NCBI RefSeq assembly: GCF_024139115.2
Contig: NC_085140.1
Span: forward strand, 291,367,293-291,431,292
Reading direction: 5' to 3'
Source of the DNA: Armigeres subalbatus
Lineage: Eukaryota; Arthropoda; Insecta; Diptera; Culicidae
DNA length: 64,000 bases
Shown: positions 45,131 to 55,481 of the stretch, one piece after another
How the letters are laid out: every line of letters begins with the position of its first letter
Numbering within the stretch: position 1 is the stretch's first letter
The notes under the pieces: generated by a model
What the model saw: only the letters and a program-made list of their open reading frames with translations
The model's database searches: none
Told to the model about the DNA's origin: nothing
Program-made: the position numbers and the translations under genes

Positions 45131-48100
45131 TTTTGCTACGAATATGGCCTGTGCCACACGGCGTCGAACATCTAAAGTATCCAGCCCAAGCAGCCGGCAG
45201 CGGTTTTCATAGGGAGTAAAATTATGTCCATCACGCCAAGGAAGATTGCGCAAAGCAAAGCGCACGAATTTTTTCTGCACAGATTCGATTCTTGAAATCC
45301 AGGTGGTTTGATAAGGGCTCCAGACAATAACAGCAAACTCCAGAGTTGATCGTACAAGGGCACAGTAGAGTGAGCGTAGGCAATAGGGGTCACGAAACCC
45401 ATTGGCAATTTTCATCATAAAGCCAAGTTGTCGATTTGCCTTGGAAATCACTTCATCGTAATGGAAACGAAAAGTTAGTGCGTCGTCAAGTATAACTCCT
45501 AAATCCCTGATACGCTGCACTCGCTCAAGAACTGTCCCAGACAACATGTAGTTATAGATAATAGGATTTCGTTTTCTGCTGAACGTTATTATCTGACATT
45601 TATGGATACTGAGTGACAAGCAGTTCCGCACGCACCACCTTTCAAAACGGATTAGAAGCATTTGTAGCTGAATGCAGTCATCAAGACAATTAACAACAAT
45701 GTAGATCTTGGCGTCATCAGCATACAAAAGCCTCACTCCAGGTGGTAGCACCAGTGTCACATCGTTGACGAATATCGAAAACAATAGTGGTCCAAGATTA
45801 CTCCCTTGTGGTACGCCAGATGGAGCGATGAAAGGATCCGAGAGAGATGATCCGACTTTCACACGTAATGTTCTATCCGTCAGGTAAGTTCGAAACCAAT
45901 CAACGCACGCAGTGGAAACGCCTAACCTCGCCAGTTTGCTGAGTAGAATACTATGATCAACACGGTCGAAAGCAGCCTTGAGATCTAAATATACTGCATC
46001 CACTTGTCTCCCGGTGTCAAGAGCCTCTATACATGTTGTTGTGAATTCAGTCAAGTTGGTCGCTACCGATCTCTTTGGGAAAAATCCATGCTGATCCGTA
46101 GAGATGTACTGCCTACAGCAGGCGAAGAGCGTGTCGTTTACTATGATTTCAAAAACTTTCGAACAAGCAGAGAGAGTAGTTATTCCACGATAGTTGTTCA
46201 CATCGCATTTGTTTCCTTTCTTATGAATTGGGAAAAGAAATGATGATTTCCAGCGCATGGGGAACGTTCTGGTGCGAAGAGAGAGATTGAAGATTCTTGC
46301 TAAAGGTTTGATAAAAGCACTCGAACACCGGCGCAGTAAATCAGCGGGTATCCCATCTGGTCCAGCACAGAACGAAAATTTCAGTTTCCGGATAGCTCGG
46401 CACACATCTTCATCACTGATGGAAAAGATGTCTAGGTCCAAAACATCACGAGGGGTGTCACGAGTAGCCTCAATGGCATGATAGGGCGAATATATGAAAT
46501 CGTTAAAAGATGTCTTGAACTGTGTAGCAAAGAGTTCGCATTTGTCCGCAGGAGTCTCAGCAGGGACACCATTCAGTTGCATTGACCTAGGAAGACCATC
46601 TTCATTCCGTTTGGACCTCACAAATGCCCAGAATTGCTTGGGATTTAATCGTAGATTTCGTTGGGTACGGCTGATGTATCGGGAATACAAAAACTGATTA
46701 TAGCTTCTGTACGCACTGCTGGCACTGTTGAACTGTTGCTTGTTATATATGGAACGATGATTGCAGTATCTACGAAGTGCAGAGGAACGACGACGTTTCA
46801 GTATTCGTAATCTGTGGTTGGACCACGCAGGCTTTCGTGCAGGTCCTACGATCGGAACATGAATGGCAAATGCACGAACAATACTATCGGTGAAAAAATC
46901 CACGGCATCGTCGACGTTATTAAATGAGTTCATGCAACCCCAATCAACTGCAAGTAGCAGTTCATTTAGCGCGGAATAATCCGCTTTTCGGAAGTCATAA
47001 CTGCTCGAATCGTGTCCCGAATCGAAGGTAATTGGCGGCACATACGATAACTCCAATGTAAGCGGTGGATGGTTGATATCAACAGGTATTAACGGTTCAA
47101 GAGCATGGTGTAGTGCGCAATTCGGAAGCACTGAATCGTTTGCCAGTACGAGATCAAGTGTTCGACCATTTGAGTTAACGATAGAGTTAATCTGTGTAAG
47201 TCCATGAAAGTTGAATCCGTCCAACAATGCGCAGCTGGCGCCTGAGAGGCGAGAGCGTTCCAAATCGACCGACGGGTAAGAACTATCAGCTGAAAACCAC
47301 CGAATCCCAGATTGATTGTAGTCACCGAGCAGCAGGGCCTTGTCGTTAGCTCCAAGAGTAGAAGTAACTGTTTCGATAGATTCTAGATGGCTTTGAATAT
47401 CGTCAAGATTGCTCATACGATCAGGTGGCAAGTACACAACCCCAATACTGATAATGTATCCAGGCATAATGACTCGAACCCATAACTGTTCAAGAGTGTC
47501 ACTGACGGCAGCAGATTCACGAACACAATTGAATTTTGACAAGACTGCGATGAGTACACCACCACCACGGGTTTTACGGCTATTCATAGGATTGCGATCA
47601 GTTCTGAATACCGAGTAGTGGCACCCAAAAAGCTGTGCTGAGTGTATGGCGTCGTCAAGCCAAGATTCGGTTAACACAACGACGTCGTAATCTCCTTCAT
47701 TTGCCGCCAAAAAGAAGTCATCTATTTTGGTGCGAAGTCCGCGAACATTCTGATAATAGATGCTCAAACTCCCGTTGACGTTACTGATGTGAGAGTGCAT
47801 AGTACTGGGATGTTGGGGTGCGTCAGTTGTAGCAGGAACTGCGTCGAGGTTTGCGGGATCGTTCTGGAATGCGGTCACTCGATTGAGGGCGGGTGTAGTA
47901 TCTACGCCTGCTTCGGGCGGACATATACTGTTAAAGGCTTTACCTGGACCAGTCAGTCGGTTGAGCTGGTGTCCTGAGTCGAGAAGAGATGGAACAACAG
48001 GCGAAGTCGAGTATCCTTCGTCGGGAAGCGGAGATTGACGGAACTGAGCGGGCGATGCACCGGAAGCAGTTGAGTCGTTGTACGCGGGATCATTCTGAAA

Positions 48101-48811
48101 TACGGTCACTCGATTGAGGGCGGGTGCAGTGTCTTCGTCTGCTTCGGGCGGACATATACTGTTTAAAGTTTTACCTGGACCAGTCAGTCGGTTGAGCTGG
48201 TGTCCTGAGTCGAGAAGAGATGGAACAACATGCGAAATCGTGTATCCTTCGTCGGGGATTGACATCCTTCGTGGAGATTGGCGAAACTGAGCAAGCGATG
48301 CACCGGAGACAGTTGTGTCATACAAGCGTTCGTCGGGAAGCGGAGATTGGCGGAACTGAGCAAGCGGTGCACCGGAAGCAGTTGTGTCGTTGTACGCGGG
48401 ATCATTCTGGAAGGCGGTCACTCGATTGAGGGCGGGTGCAGTATCGTCGTCTGCTTCGGGCGGACATATACTGTTTAAAGTTTTACCTGGACCAGTCAGT
48501 CGGTTGAGCTGGTGTCCTGAGTTGAGAAGAGATGGAACAACATGCGAAATCGTGTATCCTTCGTCGGGGATTGACATCCTTCGTGGAGATTGGCGAAACT
48601 GAGCAAGCGATGCACCGGAGACAGTTGTGTCATACAAGCGTTCGTCGGGAAGCGGAGATTGGCGGAAATGAGCAAGCGGTGCACCGGAAGCAGTTGTGTC
48701 GTTGTACGCGGGATCATTCTGGAAGGCGGTCACTCGATTGAGGGCGGGTGCAGTATCGTCGTCTGCTTCGGGCGGACATATACTGTTTAAAGTTTTACCT
48801 GGACCAGTCAG
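45113..48811 (-). CDS. CR1-type ORF2: endonuclease and reverse transcriptase with N-terminal tandem repeats
   Basis: More than 1200 residues are open, numbered here from 48733. Residues 1-290 are tandem repeats (QNDPAYNDTTASG, FRQSPLPDE, GHQLNRLTGPGK). The endonuclease spans about 320-560 with YYQNVRGLRTKID, LTESWLDD, RGGGVLIA, LLGDYNQSGIRW and DINHPPL. RT spans about 760-1060 with FCAGPDGIPADLL, FPIHKKGN, YRGITTLS, VYLDLKAAFDRVDH, SGVPQGSNLGPLLF and LLYADDAKIYI (catalytic ADD near 1003). The frame closes upstream at about 48812, where CGA in other repeat units is TGA here, so the repeats above it (to 49075) are cut off. The frame ends at 45113 because of a one-base shift; the usual C-terminal tail continues at 45130-44889. 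The protein nicks the target and reverse-transcribes element RNA. It is probably inactive. Confidence 0.9.
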   Translation of the reverse strand: MTGPGKTLNSICPPEADDDTAPALNRVTAFQNDPAYNDTTASGAPLAHFRQSPLPDERLYDTTVSGASLAQFRQSPRRMSIPDEGYTISHVVPSLLNSGHQLNRLTGPGKTLNSICPPEADDDTAPALNRVTAFQNDPAYNDTTASGAPLAQFRQSPLPDERLYDTTVSGASLAQFRQSPRRMSIPDEGYTISHVVPSLLDSGHQLNRLTGPGKTLNSICPPEADEDTAPALNRVTVFQNDPAYNDSTASGASPAQFRQSPLPDEGYSTSPVVPSLLDSGHQLNRLTGPGKAFNSICPPEAGVDTTPALNRVTAFQNDPANLDAVPATTDAPQHPSTMHSHISNVNGSLSIYYQNVRGLRTKIDDFFLAANEGDYDVVVLTESWLDDAIHSAQLFGCHYSVFRTDRNPMNSRKTRGGGVLIAVLSKFNCVRESAAVSDTLEQLWVRVIMPGYIISIGVVYLPPDRMSNLDDIQSHLESIETVTSTLGANDKALLLGDYNQSGIRWFSADSSYPSVDLERSRLSGASCALLDGFNFHGLTQINSIVNSNGRTLDLVLANDSVLPNCALHHALEPLIPVDINHPPLTLELSYVPPITFDSGHDSSSYDFRKADYSALNELLLAVDWGCMNSFNNVDDAVDFFTDSIVRAFAIHVPIVGPARKPAWSNHRLRILKRRRSSALRRYCNHRSIYNKQQFNSASSAYRSYNQFLYSRYISRTQRNLRLNPKQFWAFVRSKRNEDGLPRSMQLNGVPAETPADKCELFATQFKTSFNDFIYSPYHAIEATRDTPRDVLDLDIFSISDEDVCRAIRKLKFSFCAGPDGIPADLLRRCSSAFIKPLARIFNLSLRTRTFPMRWKSSFLFPIHKKGNKCDVNNYRGITTLSACSKVFEIIVNDTLFACCRQYISTDQHGFFPKRSVATNLTEFTTTCIEALDTGRQVDAVYLDLKAAFDRVDHSILLSKLARLGVSTACVDWFRTYLTDRTLRVKVGSSLSDPFIAPSGVPQGSNLGPLLFSIFVNDVTLVLPPGVRLLYADDAKIYIVVNCLDDCIQLQMLLIRFERWCVRNCLSLSIHKCQIITFSRKRNPIIYNYMLSGTVLERVQRIRDLGVILDDALTFRFHYDEVISKANRQLGFMMKIANGFRDPYCLRSLYCALVRSTLEFAVIVWSPYQTTWISRIESVQKKFVRFALRNLPWRDGHNFTPYENRCRLLGLDTLDVRRRVAQAIFVAKFSMML

Positions 48812-49075
48812 TCAGTTGAGCTGGTGTCCTGAGTCGAGAAGAGATGGAACAACATGCGAAATCGTGTATCCTTCGTTGGGGATTGACATCCTTCGTGGAG
48901 ATTGGCGGAACTGAGCGAGCGATGCACCGGAAGCAGTTGTGTCGTTGTACGCGGGATCATTCTGGAATGCGGTCGCTCGATTGAGGGCGGGTGCAGTATC
49001 TTCGTCTGCTTCGGGCGGACATATACTATTTAAAGTTTTACCTGGACCAGTCAGTCGGTTGAGCTGGTGTCCTGA
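47880..49075 (-). repeat. Coding tandem repeats in ORF2 N-terminal region (77-80 and 104 residues)
   Basis: attgagggcgggtg recurs at about 47882, 48114, 48426, 48738 and 48978: steps of 232, 312, 312 and 240 bp. The long unit contains two copies of the CxxAxFRQSP-type subrepeat (SGAPLAQFRQSP, SGASLAQFRQSP), the short one only one. All steps keep or nearly keep the frame, and the 312-bp units are almost identical, so the expansion is recent. Confidence 0.9.
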
Positions 49076-49087
49076 ATCCGTTGGTTG

Positions 49088-49373
49088 CTACTTTGAGTAG
49101 TCCACGAAACTCCTACGTTTCTCCAGTTGTCGCTGATACACCGGGCATTCTTCACTCCATGCAGCATGGTTTGTTTCGATTCGCAGTTTCCGCTCAGCGT
49201 TCATTTTCTTGCAGTTTGCGCATTCCTTTTTATTTGATTTGCACTCTTGCACTACATGATTCTCACTACATATTGGGCACTTGGGAGATTCTGCCTTACA
49301 GTCTTTACTTTTGTGGTTAAATGCACAGCTCTTGAAGCATCTAGTCACTAGCAATCCATCAATCACTCGACAT
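49088..49373 (-). pseudogene. ORF1 C-terminal fragment with Cys-rich knuckles
   Basis: Reads RVIDGLLVTRCFKSCAFNHK, then CPICSENHVVQEC (CX2CX4HX4C) and CANCKKMN. The first knuckle seems to have Ser where the family has Cys. ORF1 runs into the start of the ORF2 repeats at about 49080. The N terminus is lost by 5' truncation at 49373; the open frame extending to 49417 fuses with the older LINE by chance. Confidence 0.8.
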
Positions 49374-49600
49374 AGATATTTCTTAAACTCGCAAAGGCAG
49401 CCCTTGCTTTCGTCCATGCACCTATGTCGATCTTGGTACCGCCGTCTGACGTCATTTGGCTACCAAGATATTGAAAGCTTTCAACATTCTCCACTGGTTG
49501 CCCGGCTAATGTAAAACTGGAAGGGGTCACCGTGTTTACATCCAACGATTTGGTTTTGTTGACGTTGACGTTGGCAGCCCCATCCCGGTGGATAGGGAAC

Positions 49601-50559
49601 CTTGGGCCAACAACCTACTGTTCCCGAAACATCAATTTGTTCGGGATTTCGATAATTAAAGAATACGGACTGGAGGGCCAAAGCACCAACATATCAAATA
49701 AGAAGTCACAAATCTAGATTTCCTACATATATTCAGGGCATTTGCCCTTATTCATCCACCTTCCATCTTCCTATCTGTCCCTAATTTTCTAGATGCCTCT
49801 CCTTTAAAATTTTCTGAATAGCTAGACATTGAGTTTAGTACTCACGGTACCGTCGGGGCGTCCCCCTACAGCGATAACACTTTCCGCGGTCGGTTACCGC
49901 ACGCCTCTCGACAAAATCCCTGCCTACAGTAGACACTTGTTCGCTCTGCACGCCAAATCCTCTGCTGGGGACCCTTCTGGCCGTCCAATGCGACCGGGTA
50001 ACTGAATGGGGACCATCCGAGGGAGTTTTGCTGCATGATCCTATCCTAGACCGTGTTCAGTCGGTGGTGCTCCCAGGCCGCCTCTGCCTGGTTCTTGCGG
50101 GAGGACTGCACTCACTATTAACCATGGGCTGTCGTTCACTCGCTGGCTTTCCGCCTTTTTTGCTCGGCGATGGGTTTCACGCGTTGTTCGGAGTAATCCA
50201 GGTGGTAAAAAACGCCCTGTTGATGCAACAGTAATGAGAATCTAGTTTGGGTCCCCACAAATCTTATGTACCAAAACCAACCTTTGTTGTACATTTTGGG
50301 GCCCCCACAAGCTGTCGGCCCCGGGACCCCCTTCCGGCTAAATGCGGCCCTGGGTGGCCATTGCAACACCGAAACCATTCCGTACCGTGGAAGAGAACAA
50401 GCCGCTGATTGGCGGATAAGAAGCGTTTACCGTGGAAAGTAAGGTTAGCGTAGGTTAAGAAAATGGGAGTGTCAGTGCCAGCAATACCATGCATGAGAGT
50501 CTGGTCATTACTTTCCTTCCCTTTAAGTATGCCGATCCTGAGGTATATTGTAGTCAAGA
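49601..50559. other. No gene recognised; GC-richer from 49850 to 50380
   Basis: No domain was found. The GC-rich part (for example cccaggccgcctctgcctgg, tgtcggccccgggacccc) may be an element leader, but no ends or repeats were seen. Confidence 0.35.
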
Positions 50560-50707
50560 CGTTTCAGGAAGGCTCCCCGCTGAGCAACCGAGAGTTGCAA
50601 GGAACATGGAACGTTTTAACCCTAGCCCAGCGAATCATGAGAATGAGTGAAGTCCGTTGGCCAAGCTTTGGAGAACACAGAATGCCATTGCGACAAATTC
50701 TGCTATA
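50560..50707 (+). pseudogene. Endonuclease N-terminal fragment of an RTE/SR2-like LINE
   Basis: The plus strand reads LQGTWNVLTLAQ then SEVRWPSFGEHRMP, the start of an endonuclease of the type that would belong with the older LINE at 44352-49600. It lies on the opposite strand to that element, so it is a separate or inverted fragment. The middle of the domain is deleted. Confidence 0.65.
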
Positions 50708-51195
50708 GGGGAGACCGGGGGTGGTTGGCCGAGTGGCTTTTGTGAAAATGCTTCAAGGAGCATTATAGGGATTTTGTTCGCTCATGTACGGATGTAATTT
50801 CAAGTATTTTTGAGTTTCCGTTTGCACATTTTAGTGCTAGTGAGAAAATTGTTGTCATCGTTAAAGTCATATTTGTAACACGAATCAATATTCATCCAAT
50901 TTCTAAAAACGTGGTATACCCCGGAAAGGGTATTTCAAACCATACAAAATGGTATAAATGTTTCCAGAGTAACCTCAGTTTTGTGTTTATAAATCGTGAT
51001 TGTTCTCGAAAACATCCAGTGGAGTAGGTTGGTCGTTTTTTTGTGGGCTGTTTGGCCGAGTTGAAAGTTTAGTAAATGCCAATCGACACAAATTTTAACT
51101 GATTCCCCAATAAAAGTAGCATTGAATGGAGAAGTGTTTTGTTTATTTTAACAAACTCGGCCAACCTACCTTAGCCCTGGGGTTGGTTAGCCGAA
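50708..51195. mobile_element. Partial TIR-type element with GGTTGGCCGAG ends
   Basis: It starts after TA (50706-50707) with ggggagaccgggggtggttg-gccgag. The words tttggccgagttg (51051), aactcggccaacctacc (51154) and ggttggttagccgaa (51182) repeat the end motif in both orientations. The expected right TIR with a second TA is not present, so the right end is lost or rearranged. Confidence 0.5.
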
Positions 51196-51301
51196 TTTTC
51201 CGCCTCATTTGTTTATTTTTAACTTTTTCTTCAATTTGTTTTCATCGCTGGAAATATGTCACAAATGTGCCCAAGACTTGCATATTTATGAATTTATGAC
51301 A

Positions 51302-51460
51302 TAAGATGAAAAGGACAAAAGTCGAAAGGCAAAAGGTCGAAATGACAAAAGGTAGAAAGGAAAAAGGTCGAAAGGGCCAAACGGTCGAGAGGGACAAAAG
51401 GTCGAAAAGGGCAAAAGTTCGAGAAAGACAAAAGGTCGAGAAGGACAAAAGGTCGATCAA
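51302..51460 (+). repeat. GGACAAAAGGTCGAAA phrase repeats
   Basis: About ten copies of an irregular 14-17 base purine-rich phrase (gacaaaaggtcgaaa with variants). Charged frames on both strands (Lys/Arg or Phe/Leu rich) are artefacts. Confidence 0.8.
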
Positions 51461-54009
51461 GAACAATCTGATAACAATTTGGGAGTATTCTAAAGAAATT
51501 TGTAATACAGAAGTAATACACTTATCTCATCAATCAAAGTTGAAGAATGAGCAATTTTCAAAGAAGGAGTGATTACTATGAAACAATACTATGGATATTT
51601 AGATAGTTCTGTTAAGCGAACAATGAACTTGCCTCTGGAAAATTGTGATGTCGTGTCCATCAAACTATTTCATTTATTACTTGGCGCAGAGAATACACTT
51701 TTTGAGCATTTACCCAAGCCAATTCAGCAAAATGTACCCATTTTGTTGGTATGGTAAAGTAGGCCATTTTATAATAGGGCTACTGCTCCTGGACTTCATC
51801 TTATAGCTCCGATATTCATCCCACGAAAATCAAAGAAATGAAAAGAAACTGAAAGGATTTGTTTTGTTTTTATTATTGTGATTTTTTCAGTAGTGAGAAT
51901 GCTTTTTTTTGCAAAAAAAAGGCGACGGAATTGGTGCTGTATGTCTTTGTTTTGCGATGAATATATGTTCCATGAGATGGAAAACGAAACAGTTCCCGTA
52001 TCAATTGAAATGTAGGTTTTCCACAGATATTGCATTTAAAAAAACCAGCAAACACATAATGTTTGATATTCTGATCATAACTACTTTAAGCTTTTCAGAT
52101 CAGCAAAAGTCCTCTGCATTATGAACAAAAATAATCAAATGAAGTTTTGGGATTACGTCACCAGCACTAAATATGCAAAATACATCATTTTCTGGTAAAT
52201 TTCCAAATATATCAATATCCTAATGGATGTTTGAAATTTTGTTTGGATCTATAAACTCTACCTTTGGCCCAGAACTGTACGGTAATAAAATAAAACCTAG
52301 TCACACTTTGTCCAGCTGCGCGCGTAAGTATGTGATTCGGATGTTATTTATAGCGTGCTGCCGCCGCTGCACCACGCGAATAAAGCAAATAATCGCCAGA
52401 AGCAACAACACCGCAAAATGTGGGAGAAAAGTTTGCTTGAATTTCAGCCGTTGATCCCGTTTATGTTTGTTTCAAGGGGTAGTGTCATAGAATGCACAGT
52501 TGGGATTGGCCGACGTTTTCCAGAGTGTAAATTTCATGGAAGATTTGGGTTGCTATTGGGAGCTATTGCGAAGTCCAACTGTTTATTGGTTATTTTTTAA
52601 ACTTATTCTTAGTTAGTGCTACTTTTCTAAGAGTAACTGTGTTAAACTAGCAAACAGTGGAATTTTCCAACACAATTTCCTACCTTTGTCGTGTCTTTCA
52701 AATGAAACCTTTATTATTTATTTCTAAATAAATTAAAAATTTGAAAACATTTTTCGGCATTTGATAGCAGTTTTGAAGAAATAAAACTTTACACATTATT
52801 CCACTTCTAAGTTCGATCACTGGATCATATTTTTTTAATGCGAGTCTCCCCTCTTTTGTGCTGAGTTCCACGCAAAAGGGAAAATACAAACAACAAAAAA
52901 CTCGTGCGGGCAGTGAGTAAATTTCGCCTGGTCTGTGAACATTTTTTAGCACCCCAACACTGAGTGTGTAGAATCGGTACGTCAGTATGGCAGGTCCATT
53001 TCGAACTGGGATACTAACAAACCACCATATTCGGCGCGGAATGTTGTGCTCCTAAGCCGTTGGTCCGTTGGCGTTGGATAGGTGTGTGTCTCGTTTGCCA
53101 AGAAATAATGTATACAATATCGTTTATATTTATAATGATCAGTTTACCGATGCTCTGACCGTGCGAGATGTCTCGAACTCCAGCCTGTCGGTGGTGGACG
53201 TTAAGTCCCACACTCAATTTCATTTTCACAGGTTTTTTCTCGCTACGCGCAGATTTTCCGACTGTAAGCCGCCGCGAGATAAATTTGATCTTCGAATGAA
53301 CATGAGCTGCCAACCGGCGGACGCCACAGTTTATGAAGATTACTCACCGCACCGGTTGCGCAGAGACTTACACGTACGGCTGAGGTATTGCTCCAGTGTT
53401 TAAACGCCCACGCCGCAGGAGTTTTTCGTCACATTTTTCTAATTCGGGCTGTTGTCCACACGTGCCAATTTATGACTGCATAGAAGTGACCTCAGTGCAA
53501 GTCATATTTAATAGCGATGTAGGGCATCTGCAGGTGTTCTCGGCAGGAGTCGCCCTCCAGGCATAGGCTCGAAAACCTCAGTGTGCGATCTTATTTTTCT
53601 CATAACTTCTTGCTTAGTATTTTGTATTGTTTCGGAAATTTACGATTAAGCTCTATGCCGTTTTAAAGAGGTATATTGAAAGGCAATAGCCGACCGGGAA
53701 TACCTGCCGATTATTAGTTTTAATTCATATTTAGCCATTATTTAAGCCAATAAAAATATTAAATTTGTTTTATGTCCGACAGCTCTTGGAAGTTACGAGG
53801 TGGACGAATAAAAAAATAAAAAGGAAAAAAAGTTCAAAATGCAAATATTTAATATGAAAATTAAATTTCAATGGAAAATGATAGCATATAATGTTTAGAG
53901 GAAGCAAAGAATATGAATATTTGTAACATATTTATTCAGTATACACAACCCACGCACTTCTACACCAAGGGATCAAAATTTCAAACTGAAAATTAGGATT
54001 CAACATCTG
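51461..54009. other. No supported gene; possibly single-copy DNA
   Basis: It includes a GC-richer patch at 52290-52560 and another at 53030-53580. The frame at 53068-53403 (111 residues, non-ATG start) shows no domain, signal peptide or repeat. Splice sites cannot be judged without a protein match. No repeats were recognised. Confidence 0.35.
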
Positions 54010-54091
54010 CACTGCCATTATACGCATAATTGTCTTATGTATATAGAGAATCCCAGCAAACATGGGACAAATATGCGTATGACGGCAGTGC
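54010..54091. mobile_element. Micro-palindromic element (82 bp), copy 2
   Basis: cactgccattatacgcataa pairs with the complement of gcgtatgacggcagtg; the centre cccagcaaacatggga matches copy 1 at 26406-26490. It lies 18 bp outside RTE copy C. Confidence 0.75.
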
Positions 54092-54125
54092 AGGAGGACA
54101 TGAAAACATTATTATTATTATTTAT

Positions 54126-55481
54126 TCAGACTAAGGCCGAAGTGGCCTGTGCGGTATATAAGAGTCTTCTCCATTCGGCTCGGTCCATGGCTACACGTCG
54201 CCAGCCACGCAGTCTACGGAGGGTCCGCAAGTCATCTTCCACCTGATCGATCCACCTTGCCCGCTGCGCACCTCGCCTTCTTGTACCCGTCGGATCGTTG
54301 TCGAGAACCATTTTCACCGGGTTATTGTCCGACATTCTGGCTACGTGCCCGGCCCACCGCAGTCGTCCGATTTTCGCGGTATGAACGATGGATGGTTCTC
54401 CCAACAGCTGATGCAACTCGTGGTTCATCCGCCTCCTCCACGTACTGTCCGCCATCTGCACCCCACCATAGATGGTACGCAGCACTTTCCTTTCGAAAAC
54501 TCCGAGTGCGCGTTGGTCCTCCACGAGCATCGTCCAGGTCTCGTGTCCGTAGAGGACTACCGGTCTAATGAGCGTTTTGTAGATTGTCAGTTTGGTACGG
54601 CGGCGAACTTTATTCGATCAGAGCGTCTTGCGGAGTCCAAAGTATGTACGATTTCCAGCCACTATACGTCTCCGAATTTCTCTGCTGGTATTATTTTCGG
54701 CAGTCACCAGTGAGCCCAAGTACATAAATTCTTCTACCACCTCGATTTCGTCACCACCGAAGCCAACTCGCGGTGGATGGATCACATTGTCTTCTCTTGA
54801 ACCTCTTCCTATCATGTACTTCGTCTTCGACGTGTTGATGACTAGTCCGATTCGCTTGGCTTCTCTCTTCAGTCTGATGTAGGCTTCCTCCATCTTCTCA
54901 AAGTTACGTGCCATAATATCTATGTCGTCGGCGAAGCCAAATAGCTGGACGGACTTATTGAAAATTGTACCACTCGTGTTAATCCCTGCTCTTCGTATTA
55001 CCCCTTCCAAAGCGATGTTGAATAGCAGACACGAAAGACCATCACCTTGCCGTAACCCTCTGCGGGTTTCGAAGGGACTCGAGAATGCCCCTGAAACTCG
55101 AACTACGCACATCACCCGATCCATCGTCGCTTTGATCAACCGTGTCAGTTTATCCGGAAATCCGTTTTCGTGCATTAGCTGCCATGGCTGGTCCCGATCG
55201 ATTGTATCATATGCGGTTTTGAAGTCGATGAATAGATGATGTATGGGCACGTTGTATTCGCGGCACTTCTGTAGTACTTGGCGAATGGCGAACACCTGGT
55301 CTGTGGTGGAGTGTTCGCCCATAAAACCCGCCTGGTACTGCCCAACGAACTCCCTTGCAATTGGTGCTAGTCGACGGCATACAATTTGGGAGAGTACCTT
55401 GTAGGCGGCATTGAGCAATGTGATTGCGCGGTAGTTGCTACAATCCAGCTTATCGCCCTTTTTGTAGATGGGACACACGAC
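54126..55481 (-). pseudogene. RT and C terminus of RTE copy C
   Basis: Continuous from VCPIYKKGDKLDCSNYRAIT through GFMGEHSTTDQVFAIRQVLQ, HHLFIDFKTAYDTIDRD, RGLRQGDGLSCLLFNIALEG and SVQLFGFADDIDIMA to EEFMYLGSLVTAEN. This is the best preserved RT core of the three copies, with the FADD box intact. One frameshift near 54618 separates it from the tail (54530-54126), which reads LGVFERKVLRTIYGGVQ and RLRWAGHVARMSDNNPVKM. The foldback insertion cuts the ORF just before VCPIYKK. Confidence 0.9.

Larger units (their letters stand above)
44697..49373 (-). mobile_element. CR1/Q/T1-type LINE, 4.7 kb, 5'-truncated in ORF1
   Basis: It contains the C-terminal part of ORF1 (three Cys-rich knuckles), then ORF2 with endonuclease and RT but no RNase H, then a 3' region ending in ATTT repeats (44697-44716). 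It lies in the older LINE with a 4-bp duplication AGAT (44693-44696, 49374-49377). ORF2 is nearly whole, so this is the youngest large LINE in the window. The clade is named from the YYQNVRGLRTK endonuclease start and the absence of RNase H, as in mosquito Q and T1. Confidence 0.85.
44352..49600 (-). mobile_element. Older RTE/SR2-like LINE fragment split by a CR1-type element
   Basis: Upstream half 49374-49600 reads NVNVNKTKSLDVNT, then VENVESFQYLGSQMTSDGG and GAWTKARAAFASLRNI. Downstream half 44352-44696 reads WKNRQISERTKIRIFNSN, then SVLLYASETW and LQVFINRCLRYI, ending WNPAGHRSRGRP. Removing 44697-49373 and one copy of AGAT joins SLRNI to WKNRQ in frame. The style SVLLY.SETW and NPAG.R.RGRP is that of RTE-like elements such as schistosome SR2 (recognition). 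Only the RT C-terminal region survives. Confidence 0.85.

Noticed and set aside
53068..53403. 111-residue plus frame that could be a small gene
   Set aside because: Begins at a non-ATG codon, has no motif, and lies in unassigned DNA without supporting context.
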